64,000 nucleotides of DNA from positions 112,730 to 176,729 of the forward strand of contig JBOHFK010000001.1 in the NCBI GenBank assembly GCA_050699635.1, written 5' to 3'. The DNA comes from GCA-003244245 sp050699635 (lineage in GTDB: Bacteria; Actinomycetota; Actinomycetes; Mycobacteriales; Pseudonocardiaceae). Made by a program: the position numbers and the translations under genes. This document shows positions 36,076 through 44,662 of this stretch, piece by piece; the stretch's first letter is position 1, and the number at the start of each line of letters is the position of its first letter. The notes beneath the pieces were generated by a model. It saw only the letters and a program-made list of their open reading frames with translations. It was not told the origin of the DNA and searched no databases.

Positions 36076-37458
36076 GTGCGATCACCACGCCCGGTCGAAG
36101 CGCCGAGCGGTGGGCAGTCCGGCGATCCCGGACGCCCCCACCAGCGCGAGGGGAGACTGCGGGCGCTGCTCGTCGCGTTGATCGCCCCCATGATCGCGTG
36201 CGCCGCGCTGCTCGGGCTGGCTGCTCCGGCCTTGGCCGGTGATCAACCCCCACCCACCCCGCCAGAGCAGCAGGATTTGCTGGTCAGTGGCGCGCTGCGC
36301 AATGTTGATGGCGCTCTGCTGTCCGGGGTTCGGGTACAGGCTTTCGACACCGGCGCTGCGCTGGTCACCTCGACCACCTCGAACGCCGCCGGCCGTTGGG
36401 AGCTGGCGGTGCCCAGACCCGGCCGGTACACCTTCCGGATCGACCAGCAGTCCCTGCCTCGGGGCGTCCAGGTTCTGCAAGGCGAAGTGGTCCGCGATGT
36501 GGTTCCGGGAACGTTGTCACTGGTCGTGTTCCGGTTCGGCGCTGCGCGCGAAGGGCTACAGACCTCGGCGGGCGCCGAGGCACTTCGGGTTCTCGTCGAC
36601 GGCATCCGGTTCGGTCTGGTCATCGGGATCACCGGGGTCGGTCTGTCGCTGATCTTCGGGACCACCGGGTTGACCAACTTCGCGCATGGTGAGCTGGTCA
36701 CGATCGGAGCCGTGCTGGCTTGGACGCTCAACGTCACCGCCGGGCTGCAGCTGATCTGGGCGACCCTGCTGGCGATCGTGGCCGGCGCCGCGTTGGGCGC
36801 GGCGAATGACCTGGGCATCTGGCGTCCGATGCGGCGACGCCGCGCGGGTCTCATCGCCCAGCTGGTGATGTCCATTGGTTTGGCGCTCGCGCTGCGCTAC
36901 CTGGTGCTGATCTATCTCGGCGGCCGCTCGGAGTCCTTCGCCGACTACACCAACCAGGTGGAGCGCAACTACGGGTTCATCAGCATCACCGACAAGGACC
37001 TCGCCACGATCGTGATCAGCTTGGCCGTGCTGGTGGGTATCGCGCTGCTACTGCAGCGGACCCGGATCGGCAAAGCGATGCGCGCCGTAGCCGACAACCG
37101 GGACCTGGCCGCCTCGTCAGGTATCAACGTCGAGCGGGTCGTGCTCTTCGTCTGGATCTTGGCCGGAGCGCTGGCGGCGCTGGGCGGGGTGTTGTTCGGT
37201 CTGTCCGAGCTGAGCGGGACGGTACAGTTCGAGATGGGTTTCAACCTCCTGCTGCTGATGTTCGCCGGTGTCATCCTCGGCGGGCTGGGCACCGCTTACG
37301 GTGCCCTGGTCGGCTGTCTGATCGTCGGCGTGTTGGTGCAGATATCGGCCCAGATCATCCCCGCCGACCTGAAGTACCTGGGCGGGCTCGCGGTCCTCAT
37401 CGCCATCCTGGTGATCAGACCACAGGGCCTGCTCGGCAGCCGAGCGCGGATCGGCTGA
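36076..37458 (+). CDS. livH: LivH-type ABC permease with signal peptide and extracellular N-terminal domain
   Basis: A 460-residue protein. GTG 36076 is chosen because AGGAGGAG lies about 10 nt upstream. Unlike a standard LivH (about 300 residues), it begins with a signal-peptide-like helix (ALLVALIAPMIACAALLGLA), then a carboxypeptidase-regulatory/Ig-like domain (LLVSGALRNVDGALLSGVRVQAFDTGAALVTSTT..GRWELAVPRPGRYTFRI) of about 75 residues outside the membrane. From about residue 170 it is a normal LivH permease (GLVIGITGVGLSLIFGTTGLTNFAHGELV). It heads livHMGF. The substrate is probably a branched-chain amino acid or related compound. Confidence 0.88.
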   Translation: MRSPRPVEAPSGGQSGDPGRPHQREGRLRALLVALIAPMIACAALLGLAAPALAGDQPPPTPPEQQDLLVSGALRNVDGALLSGVRVQAFDTGAALVTSTTSNAAGRWELAVPRPGRYTFRIDQQSLPRGVQVLQGEVVRDVVPGTLSLVVFRFGAAREGLQTSAGAEALRVLVDGIRFGLVIGITGVGLSLIFGTTGLTNFAHGELVTIGAVLAWTLNVTAGLQLIWATLLAIVAGAALGAANDLGIWRPMRRRRAGLIAQLVMSIGLALALRYLVLIYLGGRSESFADYTNQVERNYGFISITDKDLATIVISLAVLVGIALLLQRTRIGKAMRAVADNRDLAASSGINVERVVLFVWILAGALAALGGVLFGLSELSGTVQFEMGFNLLLLMFAGVILGGLGTAYGALVGCLIVGVLVQISAQIIPADLKYLGGLAVLIAILVIRPQGLLGSRARIG

Positions 37459-37462
37459 ACAG

Positions 37463-38461
37463 ATGATCGACATCTCGGTCCTGCTCACCAACGGCGTCAC
37501 GGCGCTGGTCGGCCCATCGGCGATCTTCTTCGCCCTGCTTGCGATCGGGTTGAACATTCATTTCGGCTACACCGGCCTGCTCAACTTCGGCCAGATCGGC
37601 TTCGCGTTGGTCGGCGGGTACGGCATGGGTATCGCGGTACTGTATTTCGGCCTGCCGCTGTGGTCGGGAGTCCTGGTGGGGATACTCGCCGGGGTTGCGC
37701 TGGCTTTGTTGCTCGGCGTCCCGACCTTGCGGCTGCGCGCGGACTACCTGGCGATCGTCACGATCGCGGCCGCCGAGATCCTGCGGCTGATCACCCGGTC
37801 GACCTCCATGACCAACTTCTCCGGGGGAACTCAGGGCCTGACCGGCTACGGCGAGTCCTTCCGCCGGCTCTCACCGTTCGACAATGGCCGCTTCTACAGC
37901 TTCTTCGGAGTGCGTTTCCTGGGGCAGGATCTGTGGTCGATCTGCGTGGGTTGGGCGATGGTCGGCCTATCATTGATCTTGGTGTTCCTCCTGGTACGCA
38001 GCCCCTGGGGCCGGGTGCTCAAGGCGATCCGCGAAGACGAGGATGCCGCCAGGGCGTTAGGAAAGAACGTCTTCCTCTACAAGATGCAGGCGCTGGCGCT
38101 GGGCGGGGTGTTCGGCGCTGTCGGTGGAATCGTTTTTGCGCTGACCACGCAGTCGCTGACACCGGACTTCTACTCGCCGCCGCAGACATTCTTCGCCTAC
38201 GCGGCGCTTATCATCGGGGGCGCTGGACGGGTGTTCGGTCCGGTGATCGGCTCGATGATTTTCTGGTTCTTGCTCTCCGTCACCGACAACTTCCTGCGTC
38301 AGGCTACTGCGGGTAGTAACCCACTGATCTCGTTCATCGACAATCAAGATGTCGGTGCGATCCGGTTCGTCCTGGTAGGGGTGGGCTTGGCGCTGCTGAT
38401 GGCCTTCCGACCGCAAGGCGTCTTCGGTAAGAGGAGCGAGGTGCTGCTCGATGCGCGCTGA
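37463..38461 (+). CDS. livM: LivM-type ABC permease
   Basis: A 332-residue inner-membrane permease with about eight to ten helices. LivM hallmarks are LNIHFGYTGLLNFGQIGFALVGGYG near the N-terminus, LRADYLAIVTIAAAEILRL and the EAA-like coupling loop SPWGRVLKAIREDEDAARALGKN. It starts 4 nt after livH, is translated with it, and should pair with LivH as the membrane heterodimer. Its last codons overlap livG by 11 bp. Confidence 0.94.
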   Translation: MIDISVLLTNGVTALVGPSAIFFALLAIGLNIHFGYTGLLNFGQIGFALVGGYGMGIAVLYFGLPLWSGVLVGILAGVALALLLGVPTLRLRADYLAIVTIAAAEILRLITRSTSMTNFSGGTQGLTGYGESFRRLSPFDNGRFYSFFGVRFLGQDLWSICVGWAMVGLSLILVFLLVRSPWGRVLKAIREDEDAARALGKNVFLYKMQALALGGVFGAVGGIVFALTTQSLTPDFYSPPQTFFAYAALIIGGAGRVFGPVIGSMIFWFLLSVTDNFLRQATAGSNPLISFIDNQDVGAIRFVLVGVGLALLMAFRPQGVFGKRSEVLLDAR

Positions 38462-39398
38462 GCATCCATGGGCCCCCGAGCCTCCGCGGGCCGCAGCGCT
38501 CGCCGAACCGGGTGCCCGCAAGCCAGACCCGGTGCTGGTGATCGATTCGATCACTCGCTCGTTCGGTGGCCTGAGAGCCGTTGACGTGGCCCACCTGGAG
38601 TTTCAGCGAGGCTGGATCACCGGGTTGATCGGACCGAACGGGGCGGGCAAGACCACCCTGTTCAACCTGATCACCGGATTCGACCGGCCCGACACCGGGT
38701 GCTGGACCTTTGACGGAATGCCGCTGTCCCGGCTCGCCCCGCACCAGGTGGCCCGCTGTGGAGTGGTTCGCACATTCCAGCTCACCAAGGCACTAGCCAA
38801 GCTCACGGTGCTGGACAACATGCGCTTGGGCGCACCTAACCAGTCGGGTGAACGGTTCCTCGGTGCCTTGCTCAGCACATGGGGGCGGCAGGAACGTGAC
38901 GTCACCGTGAAGGCGATGGAGTTGCTTACCCGGTTCCGGTTGGACGCCAAGGCCGGCGATCTGGCCGGCTCGCTGTCCGGCGGGCAGCGCAAGCTGCTGG
39001 AGATGGCCAGAGCGCTGATGATGGACCCGATCGTCGTGATGCTCGACGAACCGATGGCCGGGGTGAACCCCGCACTCACCGAGAGCCTGCTGTCGCACGT
39101 CAAGTCGCTCCGCGACGACGGCATGACCGTGATCTTCGTCGAGCACGACATGGATGTCATCCGGGATATCAGCGACTGGGTGGTGGTGATGGCGCAGGGC
39201 CGCGTCATCGCTGAGGGGGGGCCGGATGCGCTGTCGTCCAACAAAGCGGTCGTCGATGCTTACCTCGGCGCACACCACGATCAGGAGTTGCAGTTCGACG
39301 CCCAGGGCAACCCGGTGGGGCAGACAGCGGTGCTTGTCGCTGAGATCGAGAACGAGCTGGAAGCCGCCCTCGAACGCGGTGAGGATCTCTCAGCGTGA
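38451..39398 (+). CDS. livG: LivG-type ABC ATPase
   Basis: A 315-residue ATPase with Walker A GPNGAGKTTLFNLI, signature LSGGQRKLLEMARAL, Walker B IVVMLDEPMAG and the H-loop FVEHDMDVI, plus the branched-chain-type GVVRTFQLTKALAKLTVLDN. The N-terminus has about 20 extra Ala/Pro/Arg residues before the ABC domain. The C-terminus runs on about 50 residues beyond the usual end (AHHDQELQFDAQGNPVGQ) and is acidic. It overlaps livM by 11 bp and livF by 4 bp. Confidence 0.95.
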   Translation: MRAEHPWAPEPPRAAALAEPGARKPDPVLVIDSITRSFGGLRAVDVAHLEFQRGWITGLIGPNGAGKTTLFNLITGFDRPDTGCWTFDGMPLSRLAPHQVARCGVVRTFQLTKALAKLTVLDNMRLGAPNQSGERFLGALLSTWGRQERDVTVKAMELLTRFRLDAKAGDLAGSLSGGQRKLLEMARALMMDPIVVMLDEPMAGVNPALTESLLSHVKSLRDDGMTVIFVEHDMDVIRDISDWVVVMAQGRVIAEGGPDALSSNKAVVDAYLGAHHDQELQFDAQGNPVGQTAVLVAEIENELEAALERGEDLSA

Positions 39399-40390
39399 CT
39401 GTCCCGACCGGAGATGGCCCGACCGGAGATGGCCCGACCGGAGATGGCCCGACCGGAGATGGCCCGACCGGAGATGGCCCGACCGGAGATGGCCCGACCG
39501 GAGATGGCCCGACCGGAGATGGCCCGACCTGCAATGGCCCGACCGGCAATGGCCCGACCGGCAATGGCCCGAATGGTCATGGTGTCGCGGATCATCGATT
39601 GTCCGCTGCGGAGCTCGCGGCCACCCCGCCGCGGCATCGCGAGCTGGCGCGGGGCGCGTTGTTACGGGCCGACGACCTCGTGGCCGGCTATCTCCCCGGC
39701 GTCAACATCCTCCAGGAGTGCAATTTCTTTCTTCGCGAACGTGAGATCGTCGGCATCATCGGGCCCAACGGCGCGGGTAAATCAACATTGCTCAAAGCGA
39801 TGTTCGGACTCATCCCGGTACGCTGCGGCAGCGTGACGCTGCGCGACACCGATGTCACCTCGGCCCAGGCGCACACACTGGTCACCAAGGGCGTGGGTTA
39901 CGTGCCGCAAAGCAACAACGTATTCGGCTCGCTGAGTATCGAAGAGAACATGCAAATGGGTGTGTACTTGCGCCCGCGGACCTTCACCGCCAGATTCGAC
40001 GCGGTGTGTACATTGTTTCCGCTATTGCGGGAGCGGCGTAAGACCAAGGCCGGGGCGCTGTCCGGCGGAGAGCGGCAGATGGTCGCGATGGGTCGGGCGT
40101 TGATGATGGAGCCTTCGGTGTTGCTGCTCGATGAGCCATCCGCCGGGTTGTCGCCGATGTTCGCCGACGAGGTGTTCGTGCGTTGCAAGAAGATCAACGC
40201 AACCGGCGTCTCCATAGTCATGGTTGAGCAGAATGCCCGGCGTTGCCTGCAGGTCTGCGACCGCGGTTACGTCCTGGACCAGGGACGAAACACCTACACC
40301 GACACCGGCGCAGCCCTCATGAACGACCCCAAAGTCATCGAGCTCTACCTGGGCAGCCTGGCCAGCTCACGCAAAGTCTCCAACGGTTAG
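39395..40390 (+). CDS. livF: LivF-type ABC ATPase with a pentapeptide-repeat N-terminus
   Basis: A 331-residue protein. GTG 39395 overlaps the livG stop. Residues 4-63 are twelve pentapeptides of the form PTGDG (eight exact, then PTCNG, PTGNG twice, PNGHG), followed by a short linker; the ATPase core starts near residue 88 (LLRADDLVAGYLPGVNIL). The core has Walker A GPNGAGKSTLLKAM, VGYVPQSNNVFGSLSIEENM, signature LSGGERQMVAMGRAL and Walker B SVLLLDEPSAGLSP. No later in-frame ATG with a clear ribosome site precedes the core. The extension may be disordered; its role is unknown. Confidence 0.92.
   Translation: MTVPTGDGPTGDGPTGDGPTGDGPTGDGPTGDGPTGDGPTGDGPTCNGPTGNGPTGNGPNGHGVADHRLSAAELAATPPRHRELARGALLRADDLVAGYLPGVNILQECNFFLREREIVGIIGPNGAGKSTLLKAMFGLIPVRCGSVTLRDTDVTSAQAHTLVTKGVGYVPQSNNVFGSLSIEENMQMGVYLRPRTFTARFDAVCTLFPLLRERRKTKAGALSGGERQMVAMGRALMMEPSVLLLDEPSAGLSPMFADEVFVRCKKINATGVSIVMVEQNARRCLQVCDRGYVLDQGRNTYTDTGAALMNDPKVIELYLGSLASSRKVSNG
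39404..39583 (+). repeat. In-frame 15-bp minisatellite inside livF
   Basis: Twelve 15-bp units in tandem: eight are identical (CCGACCGGAGATGGC) and the last four vary. The unit length keeps the livF frame whatever the copy number. All frames on both strands stay open across the array because the unit has no stop codon. Confidence 0.95.
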
Positions 40391-41712
40391 CGGGCGCCCA
40401 CTATGCGGTACTGGACGGAGCCCTCTTCAATCTTGTTGAGAGCGTTGAACTTCACGATTGCGTAGGAGCCTACGGCGCGCTCACCCGCGGCGGTGAAATC
40501 CAGCGTGCCTGTGACGCCGTCGTAGTCAGGATTACCGCCACTGTCGATGATATCCCGGCATTGGCGGAAGCTGAAGCACTTCTCACCGTCCTTGGTAATC
40601 CCGTTGATCTCGGAAGCGATATCCACGCCCTTGGTGGATTTCGCCCGCTCGGCAGCCAGCGCGACGATGATGACAGCATCGTAGCTCTCACCGGCATAAT
40701 TGATGTCCACCAGCCTGGGGTCCTCAGCCTTCAGGCGCTGCTCGAAGGCGGGTGAGAGTTTGGTCTCCGGCCTGGTGCCCTTCATCCCGTTGAGCAAGCC
40801 GGGCGGCAGGCCCACGCCCAGTGCGTTGCCCATGTTGCCGTCGGTCCCGTAGACGAGTTTCTGACCGGGCCCGATCTTCACCTCGCTCATGCGCGAGATG
40901 ATTTTCTTCGACTCATCGAAACCGATCACCGCAATCGCATCCGGATTGAATTGCCGGACATCGTCGATCTCAGTGTTATAGGACGTCGCGTTCGGATCAT
41001 AGATAATCTTTTGGATCTGGTTTTGCGGGATCCCGGCTTTGCGCAGGTTGTCCTCCGTGTTGTTGGCCAGCCCGCTGCCATAGGGATCGTTGCGCGCCAG
41101 GATGGAGATCCGTTGTGCACCATCACTGGCCATCAGTCCCGCCAGCGCCTGCGCCTGGAGCACATCCGGTGGCGCGGTCCGGAAGTACAGGCCCTTGTCA
41201 GCCCAGCAAGTGAACTCGTCGGAGGTGTTAGCGGGGGAGAACTCGACCACACCAGCGCCGGTGATCTTGTCGATGACCAGCTTGGTCACCCCGGAGGCGG
41301 CAGCGCCGATGATCACCTGCACGCCTGCGCCGAATTCCCGGTCCACGGTCTGGTTGGCCGTGTCAGTCTTGTCGTCACCGGAGTCGCCCCGGATGTTGAC
41401 GACCGGGTTGCCCAGCACCCCACCAGCCGCGTTGATCTCCTTGATCGCCACGTTGACAGCCGCGAACTCTGGAGGGCCCAGGAAGTTCAGGCTGCCGGTC
41501 TCCGGCAGCAACGTGCCGATCTTCAGGGGTGCGGTGCTCGGTTGCCCGCTCGCGGTGGCCTGGACGGTTTCGCACTTCTTCGCTGGTGGGCTACTACTGC
41601 TACCAGCAGCCGGCTGTCGAGCTGAGGTGGTAGTGCCCCCGCCGCAGCCGGCCACCACGACCGACAGGGCACCGAGCAGGGCTGCCGCACGGAGAACGGT
41701 GCGTTGCGCCAT
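40387..41712 (-). CDS. livK: Branched-chain amino-acid-type ABC substrate-binding lipoprotein
   Basis: A 441-residue periplasmic-binding-protein-like (type I fold) lipoprotein. The lipobox is VVAGC with Cys23, followed by a Gly/Ser/Thr linker. The binding domain has APLKIGTLLPETGSLNFLGPPEF, VIIGAAASGVTKLVID, ISILARNDPYGSGLANN and YAGESYDAVIIVALA, typical of Leu/Ile/Val-type receptors. It is convergent with livF, overlapping by 4 bp, so it is not in the same transcript, but it is the obvious partner of LivHMGF. Ligand not determinable. Confidence 0.93.
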   Translation of the reverse strand: MAQRTVLRAAALLGALSVVVAGCGGGTTTSARQPAAGSSSSPPAKKCETVQATASGQPSTAPLKIGTLLPETGSLNFLGPPEFAAVNVAIKEINAAGGVLGNPVVNIRGDSGDDKTDTANQTVDREFGAGVQVIIGAAASGVTKLVIDKITGAGVVEFSPANTSDEFTCWADKGLYFRTAPPDVLQAQALAGLMASDGAQRISILARNDPYGSGLANNTEDNLRKAGIPQNQIQKIIYDPNATSYNTEIDDVRQFNPDAIAVIGFDESKKIISRMSEVKIGPGQKLVYGTDGNMGNALGVGLPPGLLNGMKGTRPETKLSPAFEQRLKAEDPRLVDINYAGESYDAVIIVALAAERAKSTKGVDIASEINGITKDGEKCFSFRQCRDIIDSGGNPDYDGVTGTLDFTAAGERAVGSYAIVKFNALNKIEEGSVQYRIVGAR

Positions 41713-41842
41713 GCATCACTCCTCAGAACAGATGCCTACCGCGGGCAGCCGTGACCGGTGTCCGCGGGCGATCGTCAGACCGTAGTGCCGCCGGTACGAG
41801 TTGGGCAGCAGCGAGCGCTTGTCGTGACGAAGATGTGATGCT

Positions 41843-42466
41843 TCAGGCCAGGCTTTCCAGGACGGCCTGGGCCACCACCTTCATGGTGGTCCGGCGGTCC
41901 ATCGCGCTGCGCTGGATCCAGCGGAAGGCCTCGGGCTCGGTGAGTCCATGGCGCGACATCAGCAGGCCTTTGGCGCGCTCCACGGTCTTGCGGGTCTCCA
42001 GCCGGTCGGTCAGCCCCGCGACCTCGTTCTCCAGGGCAACCAGCTCGCGGAACCGCGAGACGGCAAGTTCCACCGCAGGCATCAGGTCCCTGCGGCCGAA
42101 CGGTTTCACCAGGTACGCCATCGCGCCGGCATCGCGGGCGCGTTCCACCAGATCACGCTGGCTGAACGCGGTGAGGATCACCACCGGCGCGATGCGCCGT
42201 TCCGCGATGATCGACGCCGCGTCGATGCCGTCCATCTTCGGCATCTTCACGTCCATGATCACCAGGTCGGGGCGCAGTGCCTCGGCCTGCTCGACCGCCT
42301 GCTCCCCGTCAGCAACCTCACCGACGACGACATAGCCCCCTTCGGAGAGCATCTCGACAAGGTCCAGCCGGATCAGTGCCTCGTCTTCGGCGACCAGGAC
42401 TCGGTGCGTGGTCACCGGCAGATCCACCTCGATGGGCACCATGCTCGCCTCGGCCTGTGGATTCAT
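41843..42466 (-). CDS. pdtaR: ANTAR-domain response regulator (PdtaR-like)
   Basis: A 207-residue protein from ATG 42466, with GGAGG 7 nt upstream. The N-terminal receiver has VLVAEDEALIRLDLVEML, the phosphoacceptor Asp in LVIMDVKMPKMDG, and VILTAFSQ and LVKPF (conserved Thr and Lys). The C-terminal ANTAR domain has RKTVERAKGLLMSRHGLTEPEAFRWIQRSAMDRRTTM, which binds tandem RNA hairpins and works by antitermination. In M. tuberculosis the orthologous gene (Rv1626) lies in the same neighbourhood. No partner kinase gene is adjacent. Confidence 0.93.
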   Translation of the reverse strand: MNPQAEASMVPIEVDLPVTTHRVLVAEDEALIRLDLVEMLSEGGYVVVGEVADGEQAVEQAEALRPDLVIMDVKMPKMDGIDAASIIAERRIAPVVILTAFSQRDLVERARDAGAMAYLVKPFGRRDLMPAVELAVSRFRELVALENEVAGLTDRLETRKTVERAKGLLMSRHGLTEPEAFRWIQRSAMDRRTTMKVVAQAVLESLA

Positions 42467-42687
42467 CGTCAGACCTCCGTCCCTCCGGCTTGACTCCCGG
42501 ATCTCGCACGATAGCGATGTCCGGAGCCGGACGGGGCCAGGTTTGCCCAGCCAGTACAGTGATCCCGCCAACACTGCGGCCATGACGCTGCGAACGCTCG
42601 GCTCCCGCGCGCTGGTAACATTCGGATCGATCTACACTGAGCCCACCGATCAAGTTGGGCTCAGCGATCAAGTTGGGCGAGGTGCTG

Positions 42688-42771
42688 GCCGGGGTGGCGG
42701 AATAGGCATACGCGGACGCCTCAAAAGCGTCTGTCCTTACGGACATGCGGGTTCGAGTCCCGCTCCCGGCA
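42688..42771 (+). tRNA. tRNA-Leu (anticodon CAA)
   Basis: The 84-nt gene folds as a class II tRNA. The acceptor is GCCGGGG with TCCCGGC, the anticodon stem is GACGC/GCGTC with loop CTCAAAA (anticodon CAA), the long variable arm is TGTCC..GGACA and the T-arm is GCGGG-TTCGAGT-CCCGC. The discriminator is A and CCA is not encoded. A large variable arm plus CAA identifies Leu for UUG codons. It lies 29 bp upstream of the C39-like gene. Confidence 0.95.
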
Positions 42772-42800
42772 CACTCAGATGGTCGGGTGGGGAGCGTGCG

Positions 42801-43478
42801 GTGACCGTCGACGTGCGCCAGCGAGAACCGCTGGACTTGCACCAGGTGGATGACAGTTCCTGCCTGACCTGTGTCACCGCGAACCTGCTGTACGTGATGG
42901 GGGTCACCGATACCCCGGACCCCCGGTGGGTTGATCGACAGGTTGGCCGGGAGCCAGGTACCGCCGCGCAGCGCACCGAGGCTAGGCGTTTCCTGCTCCA
43001 GCAAGGTCTCTGTCTGCACCTGGTGTGTGCCTATAAGCCTGAGCGGTTCCTGCTGGAGGGCTTCGATTACCTGCGGCGCTACTACCGCCGCACGTGGGAC
43101 TCGTCGTGGGATGAATACTGGACGCCGCATCGGCTGGAACGGCACCGCTGCGAGTGTCTCGCAGCGCTCGAGTTGAGTACCGTCGCTACCCGGATGCGGG
43201 CTGAGAACCGTGAGCCCACGCTCGCCGACATCCGCAGCGCATTGGACCGCGGACGCCTGGTATGGATCTCTGTCGCCAGCGACTGGGACGAGGTCGACTG
43301 TCACGCGGTCCTCGTCTACGCCCAGCGGGGCAACGCGTTCGAGGTCTACTCGCCCGAGCTGTCCCGGGGCTGCCTACAACAGTATCGCCGGCGTCGATTG
43401 GAAAGGTTGTGGCTGCGCAGCGAGGGCATGACCGCTGTGTGGCGTAGTGAGCCAGCGCACCGGCAGCAGCGACGTTAA
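42801..43478 (+). CDS. Peptidase C39-like protein of unknown role
   Basis: A 225-residue protein from GTG 42801, with GGGGAG 6 nt upstream. HQVDDSSCLTCVTANLLYVMG resembles the Gln..Cys active-site region of C39/papain-like peptidases (Gln15, Cys21 or Cys24). DWDEVDCHAVLVYAQRGNAFEVYSPE resembles the catalytic His region (His168), although the usual Asp-Pro after it reads Ser-Pro. There is no signal peptide, membrane segment or ABC domain, so it is not a bacteriocin exporter. It stands alone after the tRNA. Activity is uncertain. Confidence 0.65.
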   Translation: MTVDVRQREPLDLHQVDDSSCLTCVTANLLYVMGVTDTPDPRWVDRQVGREPGTAAQRTEARRFLLQQGLCLHLVCAYKPERFLLEGFDYLRRYYRRTWDSSWDEYWTPHRLERHRCECLAALELSTVATRMRAENREPTLADIRSALDRGRLVWISVASDWDEVDCHAVLVYAQRGNAFEVYSPELSRGCLQQYRRRRLERLWLRSEGMTAVWRSEPAHRQQRR

Positions 43479-43678
43479 TGAGGCCGTGCTGAGCGCGGCA
43501 CAACTGTGTCCCATTTGTTATCCATAAATTGTGAACCCCTGATGGGGATGTTCGAAGTAACGAAACCGTGTGCCCGCACACCTGGGACGCCCACGATCCG
43601 CTCGGAATCAGGTACTGCGCCGCGACGGTCGCAGGCGGGCTCAGCCGAGGATGCATCTGCGTGTGACGAGGACCGTGT

Positions 43679-44662
43679 CTACGCGGCGCGTTCGCCGCTG
43701 AGTTTGCGGGTCAGTCTGTCCGGTTTGGGCCAGCGGACGTTCGATACCCATCCTAGCTGCTGGAATATCCAGATGATGCGGGCGGAGATATCCAGCTGCC
43801 CGCGCCGCACTCCGTGGCGCGCACAAGTGGGGTCGGCGTGATGGGAGTTATGCCAGGATTCGCCGAAGGAGAAGATGGCCAGCGGCCAGAAGTTCGCGGA
43901 CTTGTCCCGCGCGGTGAACGGGCGATCGCCGATCATGTGACAGATTGAGTTCACCGACCAGGTGACCTGATGTAGTGCGGCGGTGCGCACCAGACTGCCC
44001 CAGAAGAATCCGGTCAGCGCCCCCCACCAGGTCCAGCTGATCAGTCCACCGAGTACTGCCGGTGCCAGTAGCGTCACCGCGCTCAGCACGGGGGACAGCC
44101 GGTCGATCTTGTAGATGTCCGGGTCGGCGCGCAGGTCGGGGGCGAATCGTGCGGGGTTGGTCTGCTCGCGTTCGTACAGCCACCCCATGTGCGCGTGCCA
44201 GAATCCTTTCAGCAGCGCTGCCGACGAGGTTCCGAACCTCCACGGTGAGTGCGGATCGCCGTCCCGGTCGGCGTAGGCATGGTGCCGGCGATGGTCAGCG
44301 ACCCATCCGATGATCGGACCCTGCAGGGCCATACTGCCGGCGATCGCCAGCGTGATCCGCAGGCCGCGGCGAGCTGTGAACGCGCGGTGGGTGAAATACC
44401 GGTGAAAGCCGACCGTCACACCGAGGCCGGTGAGGGCGTAGAACAAGATGCCCAGTCCGACGTCGAGCCAGGCCAGCCCCCACCCCCAGGCCAGTGGCAC
44501 TGCCGCAGCCAGGGCCAGGAACGGCACGATCGTGAAGAACATGAACAAGATTCGCTCGATCAAGGAGTGCTCGCCGGCCATGATCGGCTGCCCGGTAGCA
44601 CCCGGTGCGGCGGGCCGTGGAGCCGAAGGGGAATCCTCGAGGGTGCTCGTCATATCGGTCAC
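43679..44662 (-). CDS. Membrane fatty-acid (acyl-CoA) desaturase
   Basis: A 327-residue di-iron desaturase with the three histidine boxes HRYFTH, HRRHH and HNSHH in order, and four or more membrane helices (ILFMFFTIVPFLALAAAVPL, LGILFYALTGLGVTVGF and others). It resembles stearoyl-CoA delta-9-type desaturases of actinobacteria and should introduce a double bond into acyl chains. A sequence reading TATACT on the coding strand at 44718-44723 could be its -10 element. No electron-transfer partner gene is adjacent. It tapers off into 200 bp without a gene. Confidence 0.93.
   Translation of the reverse strand: MTDMTSTLEDSPSAPRPAAPGATGQPIMAGEHSLIERILFMFFTIVPFLALAAAVPLAWGWGLAWLDVGLGILFYALTGLGVTVGFHRYFTHRAFTARRGLRITLAIAGSMALQGPIIGWVADHRRHHAYADRDGDPHSPWRFGTSSAALLKGFWHAHMGWLYEREQTNPARFAPDLRADPDIYKIDRLSPVLSAVTLLAPAVLGGLISWTWWGALTGFFWGSLVRTAALHQVTWSVNSICHMIGDRPFTARDKSANFWPLAIFSFGESWHNSHHADPTCARHGVRRGQLDISARIIWIFQQLGWVSNVRWPKPDRLTRKLSGERAA

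Noticed and set aside
42688..43478. Integrative element at tRNA-Leu
   Set aside because: No integrase gene and no second copy of the tRNA 3' end were seen downstream; the adjacency alone is weak evidence.
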